Origin: Rhodoferax sp.
GTDB taxonomy: Bacteria > Pseudomonadota > Gammaproteobacteria > Burkholderiales > Burkholderiaceae_C
Reading direction: 5' to 3'
NCBI GenBank assembly: GCA_003133245.1
Contig: PKWM01000018.1
Location: forward strand, 62,001 to 126,000
Length of the DNA: 64,000 nt
The notes below the pieces were generated by a model, which worked only from the letters and a program-made list of their open reading frames with translations, was not told the origin of the DNA and searched no databases. The position numbers were made by a program, and so were the translations under genes. Position 1 is the first letter of the stretch, and each line of letters opens with the position of its first letter. Below, in pieces: positions 15,915-25,910 of this stretch.

Positions 15915-18900
15915 TCAGACTGGAATCGAATCTACCAGCGGTTGCCCCAAACTCCGCAGCAGATCGCGCACCATTTGAGCCCGGCCTTTAACTTCCGGCA
16001 GGGCGCGTTCAATGCGCAGTTTCTCGTTGCCGACCAGTTTGATGTGCTTGTTTTTTTGGATCATGGCGATGATTTTCATCGAATCAATCGGCGGATTGGG
16101 CTTGAAGGTGATGGTGATGACGCTGGGTGCCGCATCCACCTTGACCACGCCATAGGGCTGGCTCAATACCCGCAGCCGGTGTACGTCGATCAGCGTTTGC
16201 GCCTGCGCTGGAAGCTTGCCAAAGCGGTCGATGATTTCTTCCATCAAGGCATCGATCTGATCCGCAGTTTTGGCAGTGGCCAACTTTTTGTAGAACGACA
16301 GGCGCAAATGGACGTCACCGCAGAAGTCGCTGGGCAGCAGGGCCGGGGCGTGCAGGTTGATGTCGGTGCTGACGTTCAAGGGGCTGAGCAAATCGGGCTC
16401 GATGCCGACCTTGAGGCAGCGCACCGCCTCGGCCAGCATCTCGTTGTAGAGCTGAAAACCGACTTCCATCATGTTGCCGCTCTGGTTTTCACCCAGCAAT
16501 TCACCAGCACCGCGAATTTCCAGGTCGTGCATGGCCAGATAAAAGCCGCTGCCCAACTCTTCCATCTCCTGAATCGCATCGAGCCGCTGCTGTGCCTGCT
16601 TGGTCAGGCCTTTCAGATCAGGCACCATCAGGTAAGCATAGGCCTGGTGGTGGCTGCGGCCGACGCGGCCGCGCAGTTGGTGCAGTTGCGCCAGCCCGAA
16701 CTTGTCGGCGCGGCTCATCACAATGGTGTTGGCGGTCGGCACGTCAATGCCGGTCTCGATGATGGTCGAGCACAGCAGCAAGTTGCTGCGCTGCGCTACA
16801 AAATCGCGCATCACTTTTTCCAACTGGCGCTCGGGCATCTGGCCGTGCGCCACGGCAATGCGGGCTTCGGGCAGCAGTTCTTCAAGCAGGGCGCGGCGGT
16901 TCTCGATGGTCTCCACCTCGTTGTGCAAAAAATAAACTTGGCCGCCGCGTTTGAGCTCGCGCAGCACGGCTTCGCGGATGACACCGTTGTCTTCGGTGCG
17001 GACAAAAGTTTTGATCGCCAGGCGGCGCTGCGGTGCGGTGGCAATCACCGAGAGATCGCGCAAACCTTCGAGCGCCATGCCCAAGGTGCGCGGGATCGGC
17101 GTGGCGGTGAGCGTGAGCACATCGACTTCGGCACGCAAGGCTTTCATAGCCTCTTTGTGGCGCACACCAAAGCGGTGTTCCTCGTCGATGATCAACAGGC
17201 CCAGGTCTTTGAATTGGGTCGATTGACTGAGCAGCTTGTGGGTGCCGACCACAATGTCGATGGTGCCCTCGCGCAAGCCTTTGAGGGCGGCTGTGATTTC
17301 CTTGGCCGAGCGAAAGCGGCTCATCTCCGCCACTTTCACTGGCCATTTGGCAAAGCGATCCACCAGCGTCTGGTAATGCTGCTCGGCCAGCAAAGTCGTG
17401 GGTGCCAGAAAAGCGACTTGTTTGCCGCCGGTGATGGCAATGAAAGCGGCGCGCAAGGCGACCTCGGTCTTGCCAAAGCCCACGTCACCGCACACCAGCC
17501 GGTCCATCGGGCGTGGGCTGATCATGTCCTGGATGACGGCGTGGATGGCGGCGCTTTGATCAGGCGTTTCTTCAAATCCGAAGTCGTTGGCAAAGGCTTC
17601 ATAGTCGGCCGCCGAGTAGCGAAAAGCATGGCCTTCGCGGGCAGCGCGGCGGGCGTAAATGTTGAGCAACTCGGCGGCGCTGTCGCGCACCTGTTCAGCT
17701 GCTTTGCGCTTGGCTTTTTCCCACTGACCTGATCCGAGTTTGTGCAGCGGCGCTTCGTCCGCGGCCACGCCGGTATAACGGCTGATCAGATGCAGCTGGC
17801 TCACCGGCACATAGAGCGTGGCATTGTCGGCATATTCCAGGTGCAAAAACTCTTGCACCTCGGCTTCGCCATTGGGCAGCTTGCCCAACTCCAGGTTGAT
17901 CAAACCCCGGTAGCGGCCAATACCATGCGCAGAATGCACCACCGGATCGCCAATATTGAGTTCACTCAGGTCTTTGATCAGTGCCTCAACGTCGCTGACC
18001 TGCTCCTGTTTTTTGCGACGGCGGGTGCTGGGGCCAGCGGCAAAAAGTTCAGTCTCGGTGATGAAATCAATGCCCGCTTCCAACCAGCCAAAGCCGGTGT
18101 TAAGTGATGAGGTGGCAATACCGATGGGCTCATCGCTGCGTTCAAATTCAGCCAGGGAGTCAAAGACGGGTGGGTCGAACTGGGCGTTGTGCAGAAAGTC
18201 CAGCAAACTGGCGCGGCGACCATCGCTCTCGGCCAGCACCAGAATGCGTTGCCGGGTGTTACGGATGTGGGCTTTGAGGCGTGACAGTGGCTGCTCAGCA
18301 CCGCGCACTACTGTCAGGGTCGGCAAAGAATCGAATTCGGCGTAGGCCGAACCCTCACCCCCCGAAAGTTGATTTCCCTGGCCCTTTGGGAAAGAGCCAG
18401 GGTCAGGGGGCGCAGATCGAAGCGCCAACTGCGCATGCTGATTGACTCGCGCATAAAACTGCTCGGCACTCAAGAACAAGGCTTCGGGCGGCAGCGCCGG
18501 GCGCTCTGGGTCGGTTTGCACCAAGCGATAGCGTTCCCTGGTGTCTTGCCAGAAATGCTGAAACGCGGGCTCCAGTTCGCCGTGCAGCACCACCGTTGCG
18601 TCGGCTCCCAGGTAGTCAAACACAGTCGCAGTTTCTTCAAAAAACAGCGGCAGGTAATACTCAATACCGGCACTGGCGACACCATTGCCCATGTCTTTGT
18701 AGATACGACTGCGGGTCGGGTCGCCCTCCAGCAGTTCACGCCAGCGACTGCGAAAGCGCGTGCGCGCGGCTTCATCCATTGGGAATTCGCGCCCGGGCAA
18801 CAGGCGCAGTTCGGGCACAGGGGACAGGCTGCGCTGGCTGTCGGGGTCAAAGCTGCGGATGCTGTCGATTTCATCGTCGAACAAATCAACACGGTAAGGC

Positions 18901-19442
18901 ACCGGACTGCCCATCGGGAACAAGTCGATCAGCGAGCCGCGCACTGCGTATTCACCCGGACTCACTACCTGCGTGACGTGGCTGTAGCCCGCCAGCGTGA
19001 GTTGCGCTTTAAGCCCGGCTTCATCAAGTTGCTGCTTGACCTTGAAGTGAAAGGTGTAGGCGGCCAAAAAACCCGGTGGTGCCAACCGATAGAGCGCGGT
19101 GGTGGCGGGTACGATCACCACGTCTGCGCCATTTTTTTTGTCATGCGAGCGGATGCGCCACAGCGTGGCCAGGCGTTCGCTGATCAAATCCTGGTGCGGC
19201 GAAAAGGTGTCGTAAGGCAGGGTTTCCCAGTCGGGGAACAAGACGCAGCGCAGCGCAGGCGCGAAGAAGGCAATTTCATCGATCAGGCGCTGGGCATCGG
19301 TGGCGTCGGCGGTGACAATGGCGGTGACTTTGTTGGCGGCTTTTTCGCGTAGCCCCAATTGGGCCAGCAGCAGCGCGTCGGCGGAGCCCACCGGGCGGGC
19401 CAGGGTGTAGCGCTTGCCGGGGTTAAGTTTCGGTAAATCCAT
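15915..19442 (-). CDS. mfd: Transcription-repair coupling factor Mfd
   Basis: A 1175-residue DNA translocase that removes stalled RNA polymerase and recruits UvrAB. The UvrB-like N-terminal module (LLAQLGLREKAANKVTAIV, WETLPYDTFSPHQDLISERL) is followed by an RNA-polymerase-interacting domain (GDPVVHSAHGIGRYRGL). The RecG-like motor has Walker A GDVGFGKTEVALRA, the DEEH box LLIIDEEHRFGVRHKE, TLTATPIPRTLGMAL, and the TRG region (GRVGRSHHQAYAYLM). It is somewhat longer than E. coli Mfd (1148). Part of the excess is a Gly/Pro-rich stretch near residues 343-365 encoded by an inserted palindromic repeat. It is divergent from ispD and upstream of serB. Confidence 0.97.
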   Translation of the reverse strand: MDLPKLNPGKRYTLARPVGSADALLLAQLGLREKAANKVTAIVTADATDAQRLIDEIAFFAPALRCVLFPDWETLPYDTFSPHQDLISERLATLWRIRSHDKKNGADVVIVPATTALYRLAPPGFLAAYTFHFKVKQQLDEAGLKAQLTLAGYSHVTQVVSPGEYAVRGSLIDLFPMGSPVPYRVDLFDDEIDSIRSFDPDSQRSLSPVPELRLLPGREFPMDEAARTRFRSRWRELLEGDPTRSRIYKDMGNGVASAGIEYYLPLFFEETATVFDYLGADATVVLHGELEPAFQHFWQDTRERYRLVQTDPERPALPPEALFLSAEQFYARVNQHAQLALRSAPPDPGSFPKGQGNQLSGGEGSAYAEFDSLPTLTVVRGAEQPLSRLKAHIRNTRQRILVLAESDGRRASLLDFLHNAQFDPPVFDSLAEFERSDEPIGIATSSLNTGFGWLEAGIDFITETELFAAGPSTRRRKKQEQVSDVEALIKDLSELNIGDPVVHSAHGIGRYRGLINLELGKLPNGEAEVQEFLHLEYADNATLYVPVSQLHLISRYTGVAADEAPLHKLGSGQWEKAKRKAAEQVRDSAAELLNIYARRAAREGHAFRYSAADYEAFANDFGFEETPDQSAAIHAVIQDMISPRPMDRLVCGDVGFGKTEVALRAAFIAITGGKQVAFLAPTTLLAEQHYQTLVDRFAKWPVKVAEMSRFRSAKEITAALKGLREGTIDIVVGTHKLLSQSTQFKDLGLLIIDEEHRFGVRHKEAMKALRAEVDVLTLTATPIPRTLGMALEGLRDLSVIATAPQRRLAIKTFVRTEDNGVIREAVLRELKRGGQVYFLHNEVETIENRRALLEELLPEARIAVAHGQMPERQLEKVMRDFVAQRSNLLLCSTIIETGIDVPTANTIVMSRADKFGLAQLHQLRGRVGRSHHQAYAYLMVPDLKGLTKQAQQRLDAIQEMEELGSGFYLAMHDLEIRGAGELLGENQSGNMMEVGFQLYNEMLAEAVRCLKVGIEPDLLSPLNVSTDINLHAPALLPSDFCGDVHLRLSFYKKLATAKTADQIDALMEEIIDRFGKLPAQAQTLIDVHRLRVLSQPYGVVKVDAAPSVITITFKPNPPIDSMKIIAMIQKNKHIKLVGNEKLRIERALPEVKGRAQMVRDLLRSLGQPLVDSIPV
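18351..18410. repeat. Palindromic repeat inserted in frame within mfd
   Basis: The plus strand reads ACCCTCACCCC, a spacer, then CCCTGGC (18376-18382) and GCCAGGG (18396-18402) around CTTTGGGAAAGA, then TCAGGGGG. This resembles a class of dispersed intergenic repeats (CCCTCACCCC...CTCTCC..GGGAGAGGG) whose other strand translates as LALWERARVRG. Here it is in frame and encodes about 20 Gly/Pro/Gln-rich residues (DPGSFPKGQGNQLSGGEG). These fall in the linker between the UvrB-like module and the following domain of Mfd. Confidence 0.7.
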
Positions 19443-19474
19443 GGATGGCCTATTTTAGAATGCCGCATCTGCTC

Positions 19475-20209
19475 ATGAACGACTATCCCGCCAGCTTTCC
19501 TTGCAAGGTTTTGCCCGACGACCGCTTTTGGGCGCTAATTCCCTGCGCCGGCAGCGGCTCGCGCGCCGGCTCCGACGGTCCCAAACAGTACCAGCTTCTG
19601 GCCGGACAGCCGATGGTGCTGCACACGCTGGCGGCCTTTGCCGGGATCACCCGAATCGCCAACACGGCCATAGTGGTTGCCCCTGGTGAGACCTTTTTTG
19701 ATACGCATGTTGCGGGGTGTTGTATTGCTGCCTGTGGCGCTGCAACCAGGGCAGGCAGTGTTTTGAATGGTTTGCAGTTTTTACTGCAGCAGGGCGCAGG
19801 TACGAGGGATTGGGTCTTGGTCCATGACGCGGCGCGCTGCCTGATCACCCTGGCACAAATTAACGCCTTGATTGATGCCTGCGCGACTGATGAAGTAGGT
19901 GGTTTGCTGGCAATTAAATTACCGGACACGCTCAAACTTGAAGTAGCTGGTCGGGTGGCGAGCACGCTTGAGCGCAGTGACAAATGGCTGGCGCAGACAC
20001 CACAGATGTTTCGCCTCGGCATGTTGATCGACGCGCTCAATCAGGCGGGCAACCAGGTCACCGATGAAGCCAGCGCCATCGAGGCGCTGGGCTTGCGCCC
20101 GTTGCTAGTAGCAGGTAGTGCACAGAATTTCAAAGTGACCTACCCTGAAGATTTTGCGCTGGCTGAGGCGGTGTTAAAGATGCGTTTTGATGATAGGCAA
20201 ATAACATGA
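19475..20209 (+). CDS. ispD: 2-C-methyl-D-erythritol 4-phosphate cytidylyltransferase IspD
   Basis: A 244-residue cytidylyltransferase of the MEP isoprenoid pathway. It couples MEP and CTP to [25 protein letters not shown] is the nucleotide-binding loop with the conserved Arg and Lys (slightly altered from AAGxGxRM). [22 protein letters not shown] and [18 protein letters not shown] complete the signature. The start is uncertain: ATGs at 19445, 19460 and 19475 are in frame. 19475 was preferred because 19445 is only 2 bp from the divergent mfd start, and a TAGAAT box at 19454-19459 looks like a -10. It overlaps ispF by ATGA. Confidence 0.93.
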   Translation: MNDYPASFPCKVLPDDRFWALIPCAGSGSRAGSDGPKQYQLLAGQPMVLHTLAAFAGITRIANTAIVVAPGETFFDTHVAGCCIAACGAATRAGSVLNGLQFLLQQGAGTRDWVLVHDAARCLITLAQINALIDACATDEVGGLLAIKLPDTLKLEVAGRVASTLERSDKWLAQTPQMFRLGMLIDALNQAGNQVTDEASAIEALGLRPLLVAGSAQNFKVTYPEDFALAEAVLKMRFDDRQIT

Positions 20210-20691
20210 ATTTCAGAATTGGTGAAGGCTGGGATATCCATGCGCTGGTGGCCGGGCGAAGACTCGTCATCGGTGGTGTCGAGATTCCATTTGCGCTGGG
20301 CTTGCTCGGTCATTCGGATGCCGATGTGCTGCTGCACGCCATCACTGACGCGCTGCTGGGCGCGGCGGCGCTGGGTGATATTGGCACGCATTTCCCGGAT
20401 ACTGATGAGACATTCAAACGTGCAGACTCGCTGCTGCTGCTCGCTGAGGCGGCACGGCGCGTGCGCAAGAGGGGTTTTGAGATCGGCAACATCGACAGCA
20501 CCGTGATCGCGCAGGCTCCCAAGCTGATGCCATATATTGACACTATGCGCGAACGCATCGCGCAGACGCTGGCGCTGACGCTGGGCCAGGTCAGCGTGAA
20601 AGCCAAGACGGCGGAAAAAATGGGCCCGGTCGGGCTGGGGCGGGCGATCGAAGCCAGAGCTATTGTGCTGCTCTGTCAAGCGACGCCGTAA
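20206..20691 (+). CDS. ispF: 2-C-methyl-D-erythritol 2,4-cyclodiphosphate synthase IspF
   Basis: A 161-residue trimeric zinc enzyme that cyclises CDP-ME-2-phosphate to MEcPP, the step after IspE. The metal ligands are the Asp and His in GWDIHAL and the His in [57 protein letters not shown] and the Gly-rich C-terminus are all standard. The start ATG overlaps the ispD stop (ATGA at 20206-20209), so translation is coupled. IspD and IspF catalyse non-consecutive steps but are commonly adjacent. The next gene is convergent. Confidence 0.97.
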   Translation: MNFRIGEGWDIHALVAGRRLVIGGVEIPFALGLLGHSDADVLLHAITDALLGAAALGDIGTHFPDTDETFKRADSLLLLAEAARRVRKRGFEIGNIDSTVIAQAPKLMPYIDTMRERIAQTLALTLGQVSVKAKTAEKMGPVGLGRAIEARAIVLLCQATP

Positions 20692-20716
20692 TATTGGCAA
20701 CAGGCTAAAGCGCCCA

Positions 20717-21634
20717 CTACTCGGGTAGGGCGCAAAGAGGAATGTCTTTTGCAGCGGCCAAGGTAGTCAATGCTTGGCGCGTCATGGTGAGCAGGTAAGC
20801 AGCTATCAATCGATGCGTCTCGGGCACCATCATGGTCATGGTGTTGGCGTATTGAATCCCTGCCACTTCACATAGGGTCTTGGCAAAGTGCGGCTCCAGC
20901 GCTGCCAGCGCAACGCGGCCATCTTTGCAGGAATAAATACGGTAACCGGCGTGGCCACCACCGATGGCGGCACCTGGTTTTGTCAACCCCCATGCGCGCG
21001 GCAGAGCCAGGTAGGCGGCCGCTTCCGACAGTGCCACTTCAAGGTAGCAACCTTGGCCTTTTTGCCGCTGCATCAACACTGCTTTAAGGATTGCCTCGCA
21101 GGCCACCAGCGAACCACCCATATCGGCGTACAGGGTCGGCGGCAGTTCCAAGTTATTGATCAGATCATTCTCGGCCAGATAGGTCAGATCGTGCCCCGGC
21201 TGTTCGGCGCGCGCACCGGGGGCACCCACCATGGCGACCTGCGACAGGGTCGGGTAGAGTTTGCGCAGCGCCTTCCAATCCAGGTTGAGTTTTTTCAAGG
21301 CCGATGGGCGATACGAAGTGAGCAGCACATCGGTTTTGGCCAGTTCGCGCTGCAGGGTTTTCTGGCCCTGAGCAGTTTTAAGGTCGGCAACACTCACGCG
21401 GATGCCCTGGTGCAGCGTATCGTAAACAGACCGGTTGTACCAGGCCATGGGGTCGCCGCTGGCGCCCGGCACCGCACCGGCAGGCGCTGGCGGCTCAAGC
21501 TTGACGCAAGACGCGCCCATCTGCTGACAACGCATCAGGGCGGCCGGCCCTGGCAGGTTGAGCGCGAGACTGAGCAGCCGCACGCCTTTGAGCGACAGCA
21601 AGGACTTGTTGGATGAAGGAGTCAGGTAGGTCAT
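20717..21634 (-). CDS. CoA transferase, class III (CaiB/BaiF family), short form
   Basis: A 305-residue family III CoA transferase or alpha-methylacyl-CoA racemase-like protein. These move CoA between acids or epimerise 2-methylacyl-CoAs. LKGVRLLSLALNLPGPAALM and GASCVKLEPPAPAGAV match the CoA-binding start of the family, and the catalytic Asp lies in PGHDLTYLAENDL. YADMGGSLVACEAILKAVL and GYRIYSCKDGRVALAALEPHF follow. Most members are 360-400 residues; this one stops early after a helical segment, so the C-terminal domain is short, though no frameshift is visible. The ATG at 21634 was chosen over an upstream TTG. The substrate is unknown, and a promoter gap of 291 bp separates it from the divergent oxidoreductase gene. 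Confidence 0.8.
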   Translation of the reverse strand: MTYLTPSSNKSLLSLKGVRLLSLALNLPGPAALMRCQQMGASCVKLEPPAPAGAVPGASGDPMAWYNRSVYDTLHQGIRVSVADLKTAQGQKTLQRELAKTDVLLTSYRPSALKKLNLDWKALRKLYPTLSQVAMVGAPGARAEQPGHDLTYLAENDLINNLELPPTLYADMGGSLVACEAILKAVLMQRQKGQGCYLEVALSEAAAYLALPRAWGLTKPGAAIGGGHAGYRIYSCKDGRVALAALEPHFAKTLCEVAGIQYANTMTMMVPETHRLIAAYLLTMTRQALTTLAAAKDIPLCALPE

Positions 21635-21880
21635 GCTGAGAATGTTTGACTTGTACCACAATTTGTTTGATTGTTGCTATGCGGATATATCGAACCCTGA
21701 TCTTCCCATTGTCCGTCCGGGATCAGAACGCAAATTTCTGGAGCGCTGAAATCCATTGTCAGAAACGGCAAAGGGGTATTGTCAAAGCGGCAGGCTATAA
21801 AAGTTGACAGGGTAGAATTCCGTACCTGCAAAGCCGCTCTGGCTTGTCATATTCTGTTCCCTCTGGGCTTGCTTGGGCCG

Positions 21881-21909
21881 TTCACCAAGGGGTCTCCGAG
21901 GTTGGTGAA
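21881..21909 (+). promoter_or_regulatory. Small hairpin in the leader of the nitronate monooxygenase-like gene
   Basis: TTCACCA (21881-21887) pairs with TGGTGAA (21903-21909) around a 15-nt loop, and the ribosome binding site AAGGA follows at about 21916-21920. It could modulate translation, but a 7-bp stem can arise by chance. TTGACA at about 21802 upstream may be a -35 element; no clear -10 was settled. Confidence 0.25.
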
Positions 21910-21925
21910 GCACCCAAGGATTTAG

Positions 21926-23170
21926 ATGAAACGTGTTGACGATTTCCGCCTGAAGTTCGGAAAAAAAGAGCTGGTGCCTATCCTTGTCGGCGGCATGGGC
22001 GTTGATATTTCAACTGCCGAGCTGGCTCTTGAAGCAGCCCGACTGGGCGGTATTGGGCATATTTCTGACGCTATGGTGCCGGACGTTTCTGATCGTCGTT
22101 TTGGCACCAAGTTTGTCAAAGACAAAACCCGTTTCTTCAAGCACAACGTGGATAACTCTGACAAGTCCATTATCAAGTTCGATCTGGGTATGTTGGCTGA
22201 GGCAACCCGGCGGCATGTCGAAGCCACCATGCAGGCCAAACGCGGTGACGGCCTGATTTTTGTCAATTGCATGGAAAAGCTCACCATGAACGCGCCGCGT
22301 GAAACGCTCACGGTGCGCCTGGCCTCTGCGCTGGATGCAGGCATCGATGGCATTACTTTGAGCGCCGGTTTGCATTTGGGCTCATTTGCGCTGCTGGCGG
22401 ATCATCCCCGTTTTCGTGATGCCAAGTTGGGCATCATTGTCTCGTCGGTACGGGCTCTGCAACTTTTTCTGCGCAAGAATGCCAGGCTCAACCGTTTGCC
22501 AGATTACGTCATTGTGGAAGGCCCGTTGGCCGGGGGACATTTGGGTTTTGGCATGGACTGGGCGCAATACGACCTGGCCACTATCCTTGCTGAAGTCGTG
22601 CAGTTCCTGAAAACTGAACAACTCAATATCCCGGTGATTGCTGCGGGTGGCATCTTTACCGGTAGTGACGCCGTCTCATTTCTGGAGATCGGCTCTGCTG
22701 CAGTGCAAGTCGCTACCCGTTTTACCGTGTCCAATGAATGTGGCTTGCCGACCAAGGTCAAACAGGAGTATTTCAAGGCTAGCGAGGACGACATCGTGGT
22801 CAACACCATCTCCCCAACGGGGTACCCGATGCGCATGTTGAAAGGTTCACCTGCCATCGGAGCCGGGGTTCGTCCCAATTGCGAATCCTATGGCTATCTG
22901 CTCGATGGTTCCGGCCACTGCGCTTACATCACTGCCTATAACCATGAAGTGGCACTGCATCCGGATGCCAAAATCATTTCGGTGATGGACAAGACTTGTC
23001 TGTGCACCCACATGCGTAATTTCAATTTATGGACTTGCGGGCAAGCCACCTATCGGTTGAAGGACACTACAAAACGCAGGGAAGATGGCAGCTACCAAAT
23101 GTTGAGCGCCGAGCACATCTTCAAGGACTACCAATTCAGTATCGACCAGAAAATCGCCTTGCCGACCTGA
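21926..23170 (+). CDS. NAD(P)H-dependent flavin oxidoreductase, nitronate monooxygenase family
   Basis: A 414-residue TIM-barrel flavoprotein of the 2-nitropropane dioxygenase family. These FMN enzymes oxidise nitronates or serve as NAD(P)H:quinone/enoyl reductases. Family features are PILVGGMGVDISTAELALEA with ARLGGIGHIS at the N-terminus, DGITLSAGLHL, YVIVEGPLAGGHLGF and IPVIAAGGIFTGSDAVSFLE with SAAVQVATRF, the FMN phosphate-binding part. The C-terminal about 100 residues (Cys-rich: DKTCLCTHMRNFNLWTCGQ) are an extension seen in a subgroup and could bind metal. The ATG has AAGGA at the right spacing. It ends 10 bp before the convergent dehydrogenase gene. The true substrate is unknown. Confidence 0.85.
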   Translation: MKRVDDFRLKFGKKELVPILVGGMGVDISTAELALEAARLGGIGHISDAMVPDVSDRRFGTKFVKDKTRFFKHNVDNSDKSIIKFDLGMLAEATRRHVEATMQAKRGDGLIFVNCMEKLTMNAPRETLTVRLASALDAGIDGITLSAGLHLGSFALLADHPRFRDAKLGIIVSSVRALQLFLRKNARLNRLPDYVIVEGPLAGGHLGFGMDWAQYDLATILAEVVQFLKTEQLNIPVIAAGGIFTGSDAVSFLEIGSAAVQVATRFTVSNECGLPTKVKQEYFKASEDDIVVNTISPTGYPMRMLKGSPAIGAGVRPNCESYGYLLDGSGHCAYITAYNHEVALHPDAKIISVMDKTCLCTHMRNFNLWTCGQATYRLKDTTKRREDGSYQMLSAEHIFKDYQFSIDQKIALPT

Positions 23171-23179
23171 CCAAGGTGC

Positions 23180-24193
23180 TTAACGCAAGCGATGAACCTG
23201 CGACGCAGCCGGGTTAACGATGTTGGTCGGGGTGCCTTTAATAAAGTTGATCACGTTATCAAACGCGGCGCCAAAATACATATCATAGGTGTCCTGTTCG
23301 ACATAGCCGATGTGGGGTGTACAAATGCAGTTTTCGAGTCGCAACAAGGCGTGGCCTTGCAAAATAGGCTCAGTTTCAAATACATCGATTGCTGCCATGC
23401 CCGGTCGGCCCCGGTTGAGCGCACCGATCAAGGCGTCGGGTTCAATTAACTCGGAGCGCGATGTGTTGACCAGCAGGGCGGTGGGCTTCATGTGGGCCAG
23501 ATCGTCGGCACGAACAATGCCGCGGGTCTCAGTGACCAAGCGCAAATGAAGTGAGAGAACATCAGAGCGCGTAAAAAAATCGTCTTGATCAAGCGCTGCC
23601 TCAAAACCGTCCAGTACCGCTCTTTCGCGTGAAGGTGTTCGTCCCCAAACCAGCACGTGCATGCCAAAAATCTTGCCGTAGCCCGCCAGCAGTTGGCCAA
23701 TTCTTCCGTAACCCCAGATGCCCAGCGTTCTGCCTTTAAGGACAGTTCCCAAACAAAAGTTTGCTGGCATGGATCCGACTTTCAGGCCCGATTGTTGCCA
23801 GGCACCGTGTTTGAGATTGCCGATGTACTGTGGTAAACGCCGCATCGCCGCCATGATGAGCGCCCAAGTCAGTTCGGCTGGCGCTACCGGTGAGCCTGAA
23901 CCCTCCGCCACCAAAATGCCACATTCAGTGCAGGCTGCCACATCGATGTGGGGACCAACACGGCCCGTCTGCACAATCAGTTTAAGTTTGGGTAGTTTTT
24001 CGATGAGCTGGCGAGGCATGTGGGTGCGCTCTCGGTTGAGCACAATCACATCGGCATCTTTAAGGCGCACTTGCAGTTGGCCTAACCCTTTGACCGAGTT
24101 GGTATAAACCTTGGCATGATAGTTTTCGAGTTTGCTGGCGCATTCGAGTTTTCGAACTACGTCCTGGTAATCATCAAGTATTACGATATTCAT
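23180..24193 (-). CDS. D-2-hydroxyacid dehydrogenase family protein
   Basis: A 337-residue NAD-dependent dehydrogenase of the phosphoglycerate/D-lactate dehydrogenase family. The split substrate domain (residues 1-100 and after 300) contains LIVQTGRVGPHIDVAACTE. The Rossmann domain begins GRTLGIWGYGRIGQLLAGYG. The catalytic triad is visible: Arg in NTSRSELIEPD, Glu in AIDVFETEP and His in CTPHIGYVE. It would reduce a 2-oxoacid or oxidise the D-hydroxyacid. SerA is unlikely because the regulatory ACT domain is absent. The ATG at 24193 gives MNIVILDDYQDVV, the usual start; nine more codons are open upstream. It lies 35 bp after lexA in the same direction and may be read through from it. Confidence 0.88.
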   Translation of the reverse strand: MNIVILDDYQDVVRKLECASKLENYHAKVYTNSVKGLGQLQVRLKDADVIVLNRERTHMPRQLIEKLPKLKLIVQTGRVGPHIDVAACTECGILVAEGSGSPVAPAELTWALIMAAMRRLPQYIGNLKHGAWQQSGLKVGSMPANFCLGTVLKGRTLGIWGYGRIGQLLAGYGKIFGMHVLVWGRTPSRERAVLDGFEAALDQDDFFTRSDVLSLHLRLVTETRGIVRADDLAHMKPTALLVNTSRSELIEPDALIGALNRGRPGMAAIDVFETEPILQGHALLRLENCICTPHIGYVEQDTYDMYFGAAFDNVINFIKGTPTNIVNPAASQVHRLR

Positions 24194-24228
24194 AGGCTTT
24201 GATTGTGCCTTGACAATCAAGGGGGCAC

Positions 24229-24903
24229 CTACATCAGCATGGTGTTGCGGATCAGACCAACCGCGAGACCTTCAATTTCAAACGGTTCACCGGGTTCGAC
24301 CACAATGATCTGGTAGTCGGGGTTTTCTGGACACAGTTCGATCACGTTTTTGTTGCGCCGAAAGCGTTTGACGGTGACTTCATCACCGAGACGCGCCACA
24401 ACAATCTGACCGTTTTTGGCGTCTTTGGTGGACTGCACCGCCAGCAGGTCGCCGTCCATGATGCCGGCGTCTCGCATCGACATGCCGCGCACTTTGAGCA
24501 GGTAGTCAGGCTTGCGCTGGAACAGGCTGCTTTCGACATAATAAGTCTGGTCAATGTGCTCTTGCGCAAGGATAGGCGACCCGGCGGCGACCCGGCCAAT
24601 CAGAGGCAAGGCAAGTTGGGCCAGACTTGGAAGCTGGAAAGAAAATTGTTTGTTACGTGATTCGTTAATGGAGCGCAGTGTCTCACTTTTGAGGCGAATG
24701 CCGCGCGAAGTGCCGCTGATCAGCTCGATGGCACCTTTACGGGCGAGTGCCTGCAAGTGCTCTTCAGCCGCATTGGCCGACTTGAAGCCGAGTTCGGTGG
24801 CGATTTCGGCCCGGGTCGGTGGCGCACCGGTGCGCGCAATGGCGCTTTGAATCAGATCGAGGATCTGTTGTTGGCGGGCGGTGAGTTTAGGACACTCAAG
24901 CAT
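24229..24903 (-). CDS. lexA: SOS repressor LexA
   Basis: A 224-residue LexA. The N-terminal winged helix ([40 protein letters not shown]) binds SOS boxes. The autoproteolysis site is the Ala-Gly bond in GRVAAGSPI. The catalytic Ser is in [11 protein letters not shown] and the Lys in DEVTVKRF. After RecA-stimulated self-cleavage, SOS genes are derepressed. AAGGAG lies 7 bases before the ATG. The upstream region contains two SOS-box candidates, as expected for autoregulation. It is slightly longer than E. coli LexA (202) through the linker, as is usual in betaproteobacteria. Confidence 0.97.
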   Translation of the reverse strand: MLECPKLTARQQQILDLIQSAIARTGAPPTRAEIATELGFKSANAAEEHLQALARKGAIELISGTSRGIRLKSETLRSINESRNKQFSFQLPSLAQLALPLIGRVAAGSPILAQEHIDQTYYVESSLFQRKPDYLLKVRGMSMRDAGIMDGDLLAVQSTKDAKNGQIVVARLGDEVTVKRFRRNKNVIELCPENPDYQIIVVEPGEPFEIEGLAVGLIRNTMLM

Positions 24904-24950
24904 GGAGACTCCTTTGAGGTTCGGTAGGTCTTGCTGTTACTTTGTACACA

Positions 24951-24985
24951 CTGTTGTTGCATTCAGTAGCTGTATTTTTAACCAG
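24951..24985 (-). promoter_or_regulatory. Two tandem SOS (LexA) boxes upstream of lexA
   Basis: CTGTATTTTTAACCAG (24970-24985) fits CTGT-N8-ACAG with one mismatch and the AT-rich centre of proteobacterial LexA sites. CTGTTGTTGCATTCAG (24951-24966) also has one mismatch. A third, weaker site, CTGTTACTTTGTACAC, is at 24934-24949. They lie 30-80 bases before the lexA start, where autorepression is expected. Confidence 0.7.
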
Positions 24986-25162
24986 TTCTTAAAGATTGGC
25001 AAGTACCAACTGAAAATTATTTGAGAAAATTGTCTTTTGGGTGCGTTGGCGACCAGCCCTGGCGCTGGTCTGCACCATGAAATTCGAGGGATGCCCAGGC
25101 CGCTACATGCATGGCAGTTGCCGGTGGCGCCATCGGGTGCTGATGCAGTGAAAGGGCGCTGC

Positions 25163-25867
<705 letters not shown>

Positions 25868-25910
25868 TCAATCGCTGTTGATCGCCTTATTGTGGTGAGA
25901 ATAGCATGCG

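Noticed and set aside
15708..17732. 674-codon plus-strand ORF opposite serB and mfd
   Set aside because: Long only because high-GC coding DNA rarely has stops in the antisense frame; the translation is rich in His/Gln/Val with no recognisable domain.
18369..19352. 327-codon plus-strand ORF beginning with LALWERARVRG
   Set aside because: The start is the translation of the palindromic repeat in mfd and the rest is antisense to mfd; not a gene.
21631..21831. 66-codon minus-strand ORF in the gap before the nitronate monooxygenase-like gene
   Set aside because: No ribosome binding site, no recognisable similarity, and it runs into the CoA transferase start; treated as noncoding.
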